DNA of 64,000 bases from Lactifluus volemus (Eukaryota; Basidiomycota; Agaricomycetes; Russulales; Russulaceae), in the NCBI GenBank assembly GCA_022376515.1, contig WTXI01000047.1, positions 124,001-188,000 on the forward strand, in the 5' to 3' direction. Shown one piece after another: positions 40,081-51,990 of this stretch. The notes below the pieces were generated by a model. It made no database searches. It was not told where the DNA came from and saw only the letters and a list, made by a program, of their open reading frames with translations. How positions within the stretch are numbered: position 1 is the first letter of the stretch; each line of letters opens with the position of its first letter. The translations under genes were made by a program, and so were the position numbers.

Positions 40081-41326
40081 CGGGTTGACTTTTTGCTTCT
40101 AAAATAGGCGTTGCGGTGGTATCTGGACGTGGAAGGACAGTGGGGTTTTTTCTTGTCAGGAAAAGGAATGCTTTCCGACAACACGCGCGACGTGATTTTA
40201 AACCAGAGAAGAAGTGAGAGGGGTATGCTGTAGTAAGGGGGGAAGAACAATTTGAGCAAAGTTGCTACTCAGCGCTGACAGAAACGCGCCGACAGTCAAA
40301 AAAAGGTCTGAGGAATGAAAGTCACCTTTGTGTGAAGTCGTCGTCATGACGGAGAATGGAGGACTACACAGTGGCATTGTCTCACCAACAGGTACATGAG
40401 AGCGCGCGCGCGCGCGATGATTGATGAAGAATGAAGAGCACAGCCACGAGATATGTCGGTAGCATAGCGTGTGCCTGTTGTTGGCCTTGCTTTGGTTTGA
40501 CGGCTTTATAGCTAACTTACAACAAGGTTTCGATCTCGGCAGAGTGTGATTATTGGAGATGCAGAAAGACCTAAGTTAAGTCGGGACCGTAGTGTCTGTT
40601 GGCTGCTGTTTGTTCCCGGCAAAATGCGGATAAGTGAGGCCTAACTTGTAGAATGTACATGTACAGCTACGCACACATCAGATGGTCCCGAACCCGTATG
40701 CCATATACTCAAGTCCGATGTGCCCCGATTTTAACCATTCCTACAGCCCAAATACTCCACACCCTGAAATAGGGCTTATCAGTAGTTCTCAGGTGGGCGA
40801 TACGCAACCAACATTGCTTACACTCCGGATCACTGGCACGTATCTTGATAGTCATGTTCTGATAAGTAACAAACCTCTTTCCCTTTTCAGTTCTTAGAGC
40901 ATACAACCTTCCCCGTCTCAAGACTCTCCTTGGGAAAAAAGGACGCTTTTACGTTACTGTGACTTTCGGGGAGAGAGCTTGGCGGTCACGATCTGTGCGG
41001 AGCGTGGCACAACGCGTAGAATGGAACGAGAGCAGCGATGCATTGTGAGAAATGTCGTATTCTCGTTTCTATGTACGACCAAATCTCCTCCAGCGCAGTA
41101 CAACCACCCTCCCGGATAACAATATCTCTTTATGCGGAAAAGATCACGCGCAAGACATCCTTATCGGAAAGCAGGAGATAGACTGTGAACCCCAACTCCG
41201 TTCGTCTATCTCTTTCAATTCTTACCGTTTCATATGGCTAAGCTTTCTACATATAGAACTTGATATTGTTTTTAGCGACACTGACAGTCACTCTACACAT
41301 CCAGCGGGGTCACCACTCTCTCATTA
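40081..41326. other. Intergenic and promoter of the NACHT-WD40 gene
   Basis: A (GC)n microsatellite lies at 40402-40416. From about 40965 the sequence resembles 59490-59730, the 5' flank of the relic NLR, so promoters were copied with these genes. Confidence 0.55.
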
Positions 41327-44300
41327 ATGATTGCCGTGTCAGAAAACGCGAGTTCTGGACTTCCTGCTGTCCAATCCACGGGTGAACTCATGCAACCTAC
41401 CGAAGTTATTACCCAGCGATCTCCTTCACCTCGGGCGGGCGATCTTCCCATCGAGGCCGGTACTTCTGTGGGGGCAGTAGGGGAGAACCAGACGGAGATG
41501 TCCCGCACCCTCGAATGCGCCGATGAAGCTATGGATACCTTAAAAACATGGAAGAGTGCAATTGGTGTTATCAAGCGGGTAATGGACAATATCGGTCCAA
41601 TCGTAAAAGTTTGCTTAATATCACTTCCCCGTAGCCTTCGCTAAGCTAATCTCACACTTCAGTTCCTCCCCCATGCAAGCCCAGCATGGGAACTGCTCTC
41701 AAAAATTCCAGAGGTACGTCTCTTTGTCGTGTTGGGTGAACGTGGAACATTCACTCATCTCATCAATTCTCCAGACTTTTCTTCAGCAATTTCAGCAAGA
41801 TGACAACGTCCGATCGCTACTTCAGGCGATCCATGATGCGTTCGAATTTTTAATAGAGGCGGATGTCTTGAGGAACATGGAGCCAGCGTCTACGCAGGTA
41901 AAAATCCTCGATGAAATGCTGCAGTGCGTCTCCGAATTTGCTACATTTATCATATCATATGCGGAGGATGTGCACATCGGTACGTCGTCTTGACCTATCC
42001 CATTGGCCATTCATTATTAACTTGTGTTTTTCAGGAAAGCGGATTTTGAAGAATATCCTCCATGACGTCAATGAAAAAGTCCAAGATTACCGCACTAAGC
42101 TCATCCGACTGCGAGATAACTTCCACGACCGTGCTGCTGTCATCACTGAGGCCGCTGTATTAGATGTGCTAGATGCTGGTGAGTAATTCTACTGGTCACA
42201 GGATCGTCGTATCGTTAGTCTGACAAGGGGCACAAGAATTGTGTGCATTGATCAGAGACTTACCTTACAAGGGAGGCTGGCGATTCGGCGATGAGAAGCG
42301 CTGTCTCGAAGGCACACGCGAAGACTTCTTGGACCATATTGTCAAATGGGTCGAGAATCGGAATTCTAAACGTGGGCTTGTTCTCCTCGGCCAGGCTGGA
42401 ACAGGGAAGTCGTCAATTGCACATGAGATTGCACGTCGTTTCCATAAGAGGTGTCTCGGCTCCTACCTCGCTTTTCTGCGGAGGGAGGGTTCCAAATACG
42501 ATGCTTACCAGCTCTTCACGACACTTGCACGTGATCTCTCCGATCAACATCCTACATTCAAACGCGCGCTCGGCAAAGTTATTAAGGATGATTCGGCTCT
42601 TCGTGGTAGCCGAGACTATCGTACACTTTTTGAGCATCTCCTCCTTGAACCGCTCAGCAACCTATCACTTCCTCATCCTATCCTAATCATTATCGATGCA
42701 TTGGATGAGAGTGGAGATACAAATGGTGGAATTGGTTTACACACATTTCTTGCCCAACGTCTTGTCGACCTCCCATCAACTTTTCGCATACTCATTACCT
42801 CAAGGCCTGAGGATGATATCGAATCCGCGTTCACAAATGCGTCATCTGTCGAGACACTCTACATGGATGATGTCACACTGGCTTCCAAGACCGAGCAAGA
42901 CATCAGCCTATATCTTCAGAAGCAGCTCCCTCCGGACATGTTCAAAGAGCATGGGGTCAAACTGGCCAAGGCGTCAGAGGGCTTGTTCCAGTGGGCAGCA
43001 GTTGCATGCGGGTTCATAAATGGTAGCCCTACTGGTCTCGGCCTTGGCACGAAAAAGCGCGTCCAGCGCCTGTTGGGACACGCTCGAGGTCGAAATAGAG
43101 AAGGCCTGTTGGATAACCTGTATGAAGAAGTCCTCAATGAGTACTTCAAAACGGAGGAAGCACAAAGTCTATTTCGGACCATCATGGGACAGCTTTTTGC
43201 TGCGTTCGAATCCCTCTCGATCGAATCATTGATTTCTCTGCGACGACATGCACCCGTTGATGACCCCGAGGATTCTGAACCCGTTCTTGAAATTCTCCGT
43301 CACCTCGGCTCGCTTCTGAGTAATGTCACTTCATCTGACAAAACACATCATCCCATCATTCCCCTCCATACTTCATTCCGTGACTTTCTGAGAAATAAGA
43401 CGAGCAATGTGTTTTATGTGGATCTTGCCGATGCCCACCATCAGTTGGCACACTCCTGCCTTGGTTTAATGCTCAACGATCTCAAATTCAACATCTGCAA
43501 GCTCGAGTCGTCATATCTTGCCAATAGTGATTTCCCAGACATCGACTCTCGGATCGCCAGATACATTTCACCTGCTCTGTCTTATGCTTGCATTTTCTGG
43601 GGCAATCATTTAGAACATATTGATTTCGAGCACGACATCTTTGCTAAGCTTAAATCTTTGGTCGAGGCAAAGTTTCTGTTTTGGCTGGAAGTGCTTAGCA
43701 TCAAGAGTCGTGTGGGCCTTGCTTCACCGGCATTGTCATCTCTGTTGATATGGTTGCAGCTGGAGGTGAGTACATCCCATAATTCTATCGCGCAATAGCG
43801 TCCACGAACGAAGGTGAAGAAATTATTGGTGTTGGCGAAAGATGCGTCTGCGTTTGTGCGGTATTTCGGAATGGCAATGGCAAGAAGTGCACCGCATATC
43901 TATGTCTCTGCCCTTCCTTTCACACCAACCTCTTCCCGAATCCGGTACCAATACCTTTACCAATGCCCTCGCACATTGACGTTGGAATGCGGGCAATTAT
44001 CGCATTGGCCAGCATTAGAAATGTCGATTCAGGCACACCACGACTGTGTCATTTGTGTTGCATTCTCGCCGGACGGCCAGCATATCGCATCGGCCTCAAA
44101 AGATCGCACGATTCAGGTGTGGGATGCCACAACAGGACAGGTCATAGCGGGCCCATTTACCGGACACACAGATTCAGTCCTATCTATTGCGTTCTCACCG
44201 GACGGTCAGCGTATCGCATCGGCCTCGGAGGATCGCACGGTTCGGGTGTGGGATGCCACAACAGGACAGGTCGTAGTGGGCCCGTTTACTGGACACACCG

Positions 44301-46113
44301 ATTGGGTCACATCGGTTGCATTCTCGCCGGATGGCCAGCATATCGCATCGGCCTCGCATGATCGCACGATTCGGGTGTGGGATGCCACAACAGGACAGGT
44401 CGTAGCGGGCCCATGTACTGGACACACCAGTTCGGTGACATCTATCGCTTCTCACCGGACGGCCAGCGTATCGCATCGGCCTCGCTTGATCACACGATTT
44501 GTGTGTGGGATGCCACAACAAGTCAGGTCGTGGCGGGCCCATTTACCAGACACACCAATTCTGTGACATCTGTTGCATTCTCACCAGATGGGCAGTGTAT
44601 CGCATCTGCCTCGTGCGATCGCACGATTCGGGTGTGGGATGCCACAATAGGACATATCGTAGCGGGTCCGTTTACTGGACACACCAATTGGGTCACATCG
44701 ATTGCATTCTCGCCGGACGGACAGTGTATTGCATCTGCCTCAACCGATCACACTATTCGGGTGTGGGATGCCACAACAGGACAGGTCGTAGTGGGCCCGT
44801 TTACTGGACACACCAATTGGGTCACATCTGTTTCATTCTCGCCAGATGGGCAACGTATCGCATCCGCCTCGTACGATGGCACGATTCGGGTGTGGAATGC
44901 CACAACAGAACAGGTCGTAATGGACCCATTTACTGGACACACCGGTTGTGTTACATCTGTTGCATTCTCATCGGACGGGCAGCGTATTGCATCGGCCTCT
45001 TTTGATCTCTCGATCCGCGTGTGGGATGCCACAACAGGAAATGTTGTAGCAGGCCCGTTAACTGGTCACACCGGTTCGATCACCTTTGCTACGTTCTCAC
45101 CAGATGGCCAGCGTATCGCATCCGCCTCTTTTGATCGCACGATTCGCGTGTGGAACGCCACAACAGGACATGTCATAACAGACCCGTTTATTGGACATAC
45201 CGGTTCGGTCGCATGTGTTGCATTCTCACCAGATGGGCAGTATATCGCATCTGCCTCGTGGGATGACACTATTCGGGTGTGGTATGCCACAACAGGACGT
45301 GTCGTAGCGGGTCCGTTTACTAGACGCAACCTTCGGGTCAGATCTATTGCATTCTTGCCGGACGGGCAGTGTATCGCATTGACCTCGGAAAATGGTGCAA
45401 TTCAGGTGTTGGATGTCACAACAGGACAAGTCATAGCAAGCCCGTTTACTGCACACACTAGATCTGTTGCCAGTGCATGTTCACCGGACGGGCAGCATAT
45501 CGCATGCGTCTCAGAGTATTGCACGATTCGCGTGTGGAATGCCACAACAGGACAAGTCATAGTAGTGGGCCCATTAACTGGACACACTCATTCGGTCAGA
45601 TCTATTGCAATCTCACTAGACGGCCAGCGTATCGCATCGGTCTCGGACGATGACACAATTTATGTGTGGAATGCAACAACAGGACATGCCGTAGCAGGCC
45701 CATTTAGTGGACTCACTGGTTGTATTTCATTCTCGCCAGATGGCCAGTGTATCGCATCGGCCGTGGGCGATCACACAATTTGGGTGTGGGATGCCACAGC
45801 TGTCACATCTATTGTATCTTCACCGGACAGACAGGATACTGCTTCAGGCTCGGATGATGACGCAATTGATGGTGTTGTGAAGATCGAAGGTATTAGACAT
45901 CATTTTACAGATCAAAGCCTGATCAGCGGAGACGGTTGGATATATGGAGAAGAGGAGGAACTTGTTCTATGGATTCCAGAGCTTCATAGGCCCTGCCTTC
46001 ATAGACCTAGCACCATCTGGGTCGCCGGAGAACATGAGACCCGGCTTGATTTCTCAAAGTTTGTGTGTGGACCAAATTGGGCTACAGTATATGACCACGA
46101 TTTATCTAGATAG
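41327..46113 (+). CDS. STAND/NLR-like protein: NACHT plus about 14 WD40 repeats
   Basis: Architecture of the HET-E/NWD family of fungal NLR-like proteins. N-terminal helical region in four small exons (41327-42181; VRSLLQAIHDAFEFLIEADV). The large exon from about 42237 carries RGLVLLGQAGTGKSSIAHEI (Walker A), PILIIIDALDES (Walker B), FRILITSRPEDDIE (sensor), and HPIIPLHTSFRDFL, a block typical before the repeats. After an intron (43767-43798) the WD40 array starts at about 44021. Repeats are 43 aa with consensus FTGHTxxVTSVAFSPDGQ and IASASxDRTIRVWDATTGQV. C-terminal block DGWIYGEEEELVLW and RLDFSKFVCG. The frame is intact except one base lost at about 44448 in repeat 4, where GCTTCTCACC replaces the usual GCxTTCTCACC. 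The ATG could be extended by unseen 5' exons. Confidence 0.88.
44021..45870 (+). repeat. 129-bp tandem array encoding WD40 repeats
   Basis: About 14 units of 129 bp, units 2-10 the most alike, the last two degenerate or shortened. Within-unit phrases such as GTGTGGGATGCCACAACAGG and GGACACACC recur almost unchanged. Confidence 0.9.
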
Positions 46114-46674
46114 AATCAGTTGTATGCTACATTTTGTTTGTTTTTTACGGTCATGGCTTTTTTCATGTCTGCATTTGTATACCGCTACGTGTATTTTATA
46201 CCAAGAACAGGTTCCCGGAACAATGAGATTGGAAGAGTCGGAGGGGGGAAGCCGAAAACGTAGCTGTATTCTTGACGCATGGCGGTGGGGGAGTGCGTCA
46301 GCCATTGTCTTGAAACGCTTATCGTACCAGACGGACAGCGGTACCGCGTTCATCTTGGGCCACATCGGGGACGCTTACCTATTCCTGTTTACGCGCCCCA
46401 GTTGACACATTCCTGCTTATGTGCCCCATTTGACTCGTCAGTGTCATTTGTTGTTGGAGTGGGTGCAGAGTCAGGCTCGGGCTCGCAGACTCGGACTCGG
46501 ACTTCTTTACGCCTGATAGGCCTGATAAGCCATTACATGGTTACGGGTGGCTTACGTTGAAATTCGCTTCCGAGGCGTGTTTACCGCATTGCCCGAGCCT
46601 TGGCCCAGAAAGGTCTAACCCATTGTCATAATATAAAACTGAAATCACCGTTCCCTCTGTAAAGAACACTCTTC
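46114..46674. other. Intergenic
   Basis: 3' flank of the NLR-like gene and promoter of the amidase. Nothing else recognised. Confidence 0.5.
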
Positions 46675-48997
46675 ATGTGGCCCTTCACAGGATCAAAAAC
46701 CACCTCCCGAGAGACCATTCGTTCAAAGCGTGCGCACCGTGACGACGCCCTCAAGCATGCACCTGCTTTTTCGGCAGAAGAGCACCAAAAATACCTCAAT
46801 GCCACAGGTGATTCATCAGAGACTTGTAAATGCTTTTGGTTTTGTTAATGTTATTTTTATCACTTTTCGGGGGACAGCGACACAGATCGTAGACAATATC
46901 CAGGCAAAGACGTGGACTGCTTCAGCCGTGTTGGGTGCTTACCTCGCGCGTGCTGCACAAGCGCAACAAGTGACCAACTGTTTGACGGAGGGTATGTTTG
47001 CATCCTAGGTTCAAATTTTCCGCCCGATCTCAACGTTTTGGACAGTATTCTTTGAAGACGCCAAGGAATACGCGCGCAAGTTGGATGCCGAATTTGCGGA
47101 GACGGGGATATTGAAGGGTCCGCTGCATGGTGTACCGATCAGTGTCAAGGACCAGTGTGCGTTTTTCTTCTCTTCTCTTTCCTTGGAAGTTACGTTTACG
47201 GGAACAACAGTAAACGTGAAGGGATATGATAGTACGATCGGATATACGCAATGGGCCAACAAACCAGCCGAGAGTGATGCCGCTGTACGTCTACCCCACC
47301 ACCCACCCACGACCAAAGTCACTAAACTTCAACCTTTTTTTTTTATGATCGTGTCTCCATTTAAATCAGATCGTCGCGACGCTACGCGCAGCGGGCGCGA
47401 TCATCATCGCCAAGACGAACATTCCGCAGACCCTGCTCGCCTTTGAGAGTTCCAACCCTCTCTGGGGCCGCACGCTCAACCCGTGGTCAACAGCGCATAC
47501 CGCGGGGGGATCCTCAGGCGGCGAGGGCGCTCTGCTTGCCGCAGACGGTGCAGTGCTCGGCGTTGGCACGGATGTCGGCGGGAGCATACGTATCCCCGCT
47601 GGATACTGTGGCATCTATGGGTTCAAGCCAGGGTCAGGCCGCGTATCATTTGCTGGCGTCGTAGGTGCGTTGTAGAGCGGCTCAGGGTTTTCATCGCCCC
47701 CCTCGCATTTATTTATCATCGATGGTACGACAGGACCGAATCCTGGCTTCGAGGCCGTTCTCCCAGTCGCAGGTCCTATGGGTCGCTCGGTTGCGGATGT
47801 CGAGCGCATGACGCGTCTCTTGCTTGGCGAGCGTAGCGGTGGACAGGAACATTATGACCCTGCACCTGTCCCGTATCGCGACGTGACACTCCCCGGAAAA
47901 TTGCGATTCGGGTATTATCTCAACGGTGCGTTTTTTTTTCACCTCATCGAAAAACCCTCTCAAAGACTGATTTTCTGTACATTAAAATAAAAAAAGACGG
48001 TGTGGTCAAAGCCTCTCCGGCTTGTCACAGGGCCGTGTTGGAGACGGTGGAAGCATTACGCAAGGCAGGACATGAATGCGTCGAGATTGATCCCCCAGAT
48101 GGTCCGTACAGTACAAGGCTCATTCTCTTGCCGCTGTGAAGGCTGATCTCGGTTTGCAGTGACAGAGGCCCTGCGGTTGTTCACCGGTATTACTTCCGCA
48201 GATGGATACGAAAACTTGACACGGCACCTCGGTCCTGACAAGCGAGTACGACCGTCCATATATTCTCCGGCAGCGTCTCACGCTAAACATCGACTTTTTC
48301 AGGAATCGGCGCTCTTTTTGGTTACTTTGGGCCCCCGCTTGCCTGGTGAGTGAAACTGCGTGTCCGTCGCTTTTGCCTTCTCTCAGCACCACACGTAGGC
48401 TTCGTCCGTGCCTTTGCTAATTGGATCATCCGCGACTTTATCGGAGACACCAAGTTCGCCTTACTTTTGGCACAATCACACAAAACATCCGTGCGCCAGT
48501 ACCACAACTATGTCGCGGACAAGCTCAGGTTCGAGCGGCAGACCCGCGCCACCTTGTGGGATACCTCTCCGAACCTCGCACTGGACGCGGTGATCGCACC
48601 GGTGCAGGCGATCCCTGCACTGCCTCACGGCGGATGTGATCGCCTTGCGCCGCTTGCGTGCTCAACGTTGGTGTATAATGTGGTGAATTCGCCCGTCGGC
48701 GTCATACCAGTCACGCGTGTCGATTCCACCCGCGACGCGGTCTCAGACACATGGCGCAATGCCCCGGGAAACGGATCAAAGCTTCTCGAGAAAGAGATTT
48801 ATGGGCCTAAAGGTGCATATGATCCCAGTGCCATGGCTGGACTGCCCGTGGGCGTGCAGATTATCGGACAGCCGTGGGGGGAGGAGAAAGTTCTCGCTAC
48901 CATGCATGTTGTTGATGCGGCGCTTGGGCCGCGTGGGTTCGGCCCTGGGTCCTGGGCGCCGAGCAAGCAGGTGGGAGGTGCATATGAGAAAGTATGA
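46675..48997 (+). CDS. Amidase-signature family hydrolase (acetamidase-like)
   Basis: Hydrolyses C-N bonds of small or fatty amides with a Ser-cisSer-Lys triad; cytosolic, no signal peptide. Starts MWPFTGSKTTSRETIRSKRA; about ten exons. Seen: GPLHGVPISVKDQ (catalytic Lys), AHTAGGSSGGEGALLAADG (cis-Ser), VLGVGTDVGGSIRIPAGYCG (nucleophile Ser), YGFKPGSGRVS, GPMGRSVADVERMTRLLLGE, and near the end YNVVNSPVGVIPVTRVDS and MAGLPVGVQIIGQPWGEEKV. Length and order fit fungal acetamidase-type enzymes. The frame is intact in the exons checked. Confidence 0.9.
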
Positions 48998-49041
48998 ATG
49001 ATCGGGTGACATTTGTAGTTGGGATACTACAGTGGAATTGA

Positions 49042-49468
49042 TTAATATTTACCGGCGCGACGGTCGGCTTTGCGTTGCTCCATCTCGGGATAGCGGTTAG
49101 CTTGCGACAGGATACGAGGGAATAATTTGACGAACCCATGCTTTCTTGCAGTCGCGGTAGGCCTGGAAGAAATCAAGACATTTGTCACGGTCGTAGTCAT
49201 GTCTGTTGAGGCAACTCATGGATGCCTTGGATGCCTCTTCACAAGGACTTGAGTTTGGACAAGACATTGAGAAACGACCGGGGCTCGGTAAAAAAAAAAC
49301 AAAGACGGAAGGGACGCACTCTGCAAATTGTGAAGTGACTGTTCGCTTCTGCGGTATTAAGTTTGTATATAAAAAAGATACGTTTTTTATAGAAATATTA
49401 TTGCAGACCTCGAATGTCTCTTTGTAGTTCTTTGGAGTGAATACTGGCGGAGACTCGTCATCAGGCAT
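49042..49468 (-). CDS. COX23: Cox23-like mitochondrial twin-CX9C protein
   Basis: Intermembrane-space CHCH protein needed for cytochrome c oxidase assembly and copper handling in yeast. Four exons assembled by hand give about 80 aa: MPDDESPPVFTPKNYKETFE, then KRTVTSQFAD, then PCEEASKASMSCLNRHDYDR with DKCLDFFQAYRDCKKAW, then MEQRKADRRAGKY. Both CX9C pairs are exact (C-EEASKASMS-C and C-LDFFQAYRD-C), and NDYDRD/HDYDRD between them is a Cox23 hallmark. Introns are GT-AG. The gene is divergent from the K+ channel with 66 bp between the start codons. Confidence 0.85.
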
Positions 49469-49534
49469 GATGAGTGAGAGAGAGAGGCGCGCGTATCGCC
49501 GGATCAAAGGACGCGTGCGCAGCTTGCGCCCCAT
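49469..49534. promoter_or_regulatory. Shared divergent promoter, 66 bp between two start codons
   Basis: Everything between the ATG of the COX23-like gene (49468, minus) and that of the K+ channel (49535, plus). No clear TATA box; includes a GAGAGAGAGAGG purine run and CGCG-rich sequence. Both 5' leaders must overlap or be very short, or an upstream start is misplaced. Confidence 0.55.
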
Positions 49535-51338
49535 ATGCCTTCTTCTTCCTCTGCGCCGACGACCGACATCGCTCTCGACGCACTCCCCTTTCTAAACCCT
49601 CAAGCGCGCTTTCCAGATTCTCCCACTATACCACGTCACCCACGCGACGGCGATCACGATCACGACTACGATCACGACGATGAGGAGGAGGTGAACGCCG
49701 CTGCCGCGGGCGGGGGTCGCAGCAGTAGTAGTAGTAGACCGATGATCATGATCATCTCCCCACCGTGGCGATTACACCTCTACAATTTACTCGAGCGACC
49801 CAATTCGTCACCGGCCGCGATGCTCGTTCACGTCTTGGTCACCGTCTTGATCACCTTTTCAGCGCTCGTCACTATATTAGAGACCGTGCCCGCCTTTCAT
49901 TCTTTGCCCGGTGGACTTTGGTTCGGCCTCGAGACTAGCCTCGTGGCGCTCTTCACCGTCGAGTACGTCGCTCGCTGTGCTGCCACGAGCTTCTCCTGGT
50001 CCGCTTTTTTTGGTTGGGTCGGATGTACGTTCTCTTTTTTTTTTTTTCCTTTTTTATCTTTGCGAACGCTCCTACTTACACAATCCTTTTTTCGTTCCTT
50101 TAGCATTCTTTGGCATTATGGATCTTCTGGCTATCCTTCCTTATTATATAGAGATTGCTCTGCAACAGGACACCGTCAGTCTTGTCTTTGGGTTTCAATC
50201 CTTTCCTTATCTTATCTGGTCTCTCGTCACCGGCTTACTACATAGTCTACGCTCTTCCGCTTCTCCATATTGCGCACATTTCGTCTCCTTCGCGTCTTCC
50301 GTCCATTCAGGTACAATAATACGCTCCTGTTGTGAGTACCTTTTTTTTTTTCATGTCAACTTGTCTTGCTAATGTCGATAGTACGATCGAGGTTATGTAC
50401 CTCTCCTTCAGGCGTTCTCAGCACGCGCTTTTTGCGCTTGGGTTCTTCGTGCTGATGGTCGTCATCGTCTTCAGTACCCTCCTGTACGTCCGCACCTTGC
50501 TTGACATGTTACCCTAAATCAGGTTGGCACGCCAAGGTACTTCATCGAGCGCGGTTCGTGGGACGAAACTCTCGAGGTCTTCATCAACTCGGATGGTGAT
50601 CCGTCTCAATTTGCCGTTAGTTCTCTTTGATATGTCTCATTCTATTATATCTAATCATCCCATATGCTAGTCCATTCCTGCTGCAGCTTGGTATGTCGTC
50701 CTCGTTCGTCTGTGCATCATTCGTGCCTAACTTTGACTTTGTTTGCAGGTTTGTCATCGTTAGTACGTGTCACTTGACCTTTTACCCCTACGAAAGAAAA
50801 ACTTTGCCACGACGGTTACTCCCACACAGCCATCTCGACTGTCGGCTACGGCGAAATGACACCTCGCTCATTCCTTGGGCGTCTGGTCACTCTCCCGTTG
50901 CTCATCTTCGGTCTCCTCCTCATCGCGTTGCCCTCCTTCGTACTAGGGCGCGAGTTCAGCCAGGTGTGGAACGAGATGACGAGCGGACAGATTACGCACA
51001 CGCCATACATGCAATCTGGAAATCGTCACGGGCAGTCTGAATTGGTGCGTTCGTTCCCTCGCGCTCAGAGTTTGTACCAAACCAAACTATGGCTCCGACA
51101 GTTCCTACCACCCCTTCTCACACGCTTGCGGGCGCGTCCGGATTCTTACGAAGGGCAGTCGCACGTGGCAGCGGCGACGAGAACCAGCGAGCACGAGGAG
51201 ATGCAGAGTCCGCTGGTCCAATCTCAAAGCGGGCTCGCGGCACAGCTCGCAGAGCTACGCGCGGCGATGGATGCGCAAAGCGTTTTGCTGAGGCGGATAT
51301 TAGAGCGGCCGGGCGTGAGCGGATTGAACGAGAGCTAA
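49535..51338 (+). CDS. Voltage-gated K+ channel (Kv/Shaker-type six-TM)
   Basis: Plasma- or organelle-membrane potassium channel. Disordered N-terminus with an Asp/His run (residues 38-52), no visible T1 domain. TM segments: MLVHVLVTVLITFSALVTIL (S1), LWFGLETSLVALFTVEYVAR (S2), FFGIMDLLAILPYYIEIAL (S3). S4 is read from 50255-50310 as FSILRTFRLLRVFRPFR, with Arg every third residue. S5 is ALFALGFFVLMVVIVFSTLL; the pore helix is followed by the selectivity filter TVGYGEMTP (about 50840-50865); S6 is LVTLPLLIFGLLLIALPSF. About seven introns of which some use late acceptors (for example CCAAG at 50532-50536). The C-terminal tail ends in a coiled coil (LAAQLAELRAAMDAQSVLLR). Confidence 0.88.
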
Positions 51339-51594
51339 CGTTGGCTGAGCGTTTGGTTCGGGGGTTGCGTAGATCTCTTCATATATGTGGTAATTTATTT
51401 AGAGGAGATTGGTTTTTGTCCAAATGCAGTGCTTGTTCCATCCCTTTTCCTTTCTTCTCGGGTTTATAAAAACTACACGTGACAAAGTACATACATTGCT
51501 AAGTTATAACGCGCTGCCAGCCCACATCTCTGTTCCTTCGATCCGTCAACACCAGCCCATTAAAAATACCACCACCATACGGGGCCCACGTGAT

Positions 51595-51990
51595 TCAAAA
51601 TTTTCCCTCCAGTATATTAGGCAAGTCTCCAGCAGCGCAAAGCTTGGGTGGGTTATCCTGTCCCGGGCACACCTCCCACGCGCCTGACTCACGCTCGATA
51701 TGAACCTCACCCCGCAGAGTGCCTAAAGCCGATGAACCGAGGAGGAAAGCTCGGGATCGAGTCCTCTCGGTCATTGACATGCGTCACATTCGCCGTCGCG
51801 TCAACGTAGTAACTTAGTCCGCGAAAGCACCGTTCCCGACGGGCGGCATGCCGTAAACCGATCGTGCTCAAGTGAGATGCAGCGAGAGGTAGAGGTAGAC
51901 CGTGTTGAGTAGCTCCAGCGCTGCACTGAGCGAGTGTCCAGTGATGACATTGGGAAACCCATACGCAAGCCAACAATCACAGAAACGGGC
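51595..51990 (-). pseudogene. Class-3 lipase relic
   Basis: Minus-strand pieces in family order: VITGHSLSAALELLNTVYLY (about 51945-51880), where class-3 lipases have GHSLGGAL at the nucleophile; YGMPPVGNGAFAD (about 51860-51820); VDATANVTHVNDREDSIPSF with PPRFIGFRHSAG (about 51805-51715); then GEVHIERESGAWEVCPGQDN (51711-51650). A stop after SLHLT, a frame change, and an 8-bp extra segment between GAFAD and YVDA break the gene. No convincing N-terminal half was found upstream (to 52230). Confidence 0.65.

Noticed and set aside
40402..40416. (GC)n run as a Z-DNA or regulatory element
   Set aside because: Short simple microsatellite, no further support.
44195..44542. Minus-strand frames with HTRIVRSxEADAIxxPSGENAT repeats
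   Set aside because: Antisense shadow of the WD40 array; its regularity comes from the 129-bp repeat.
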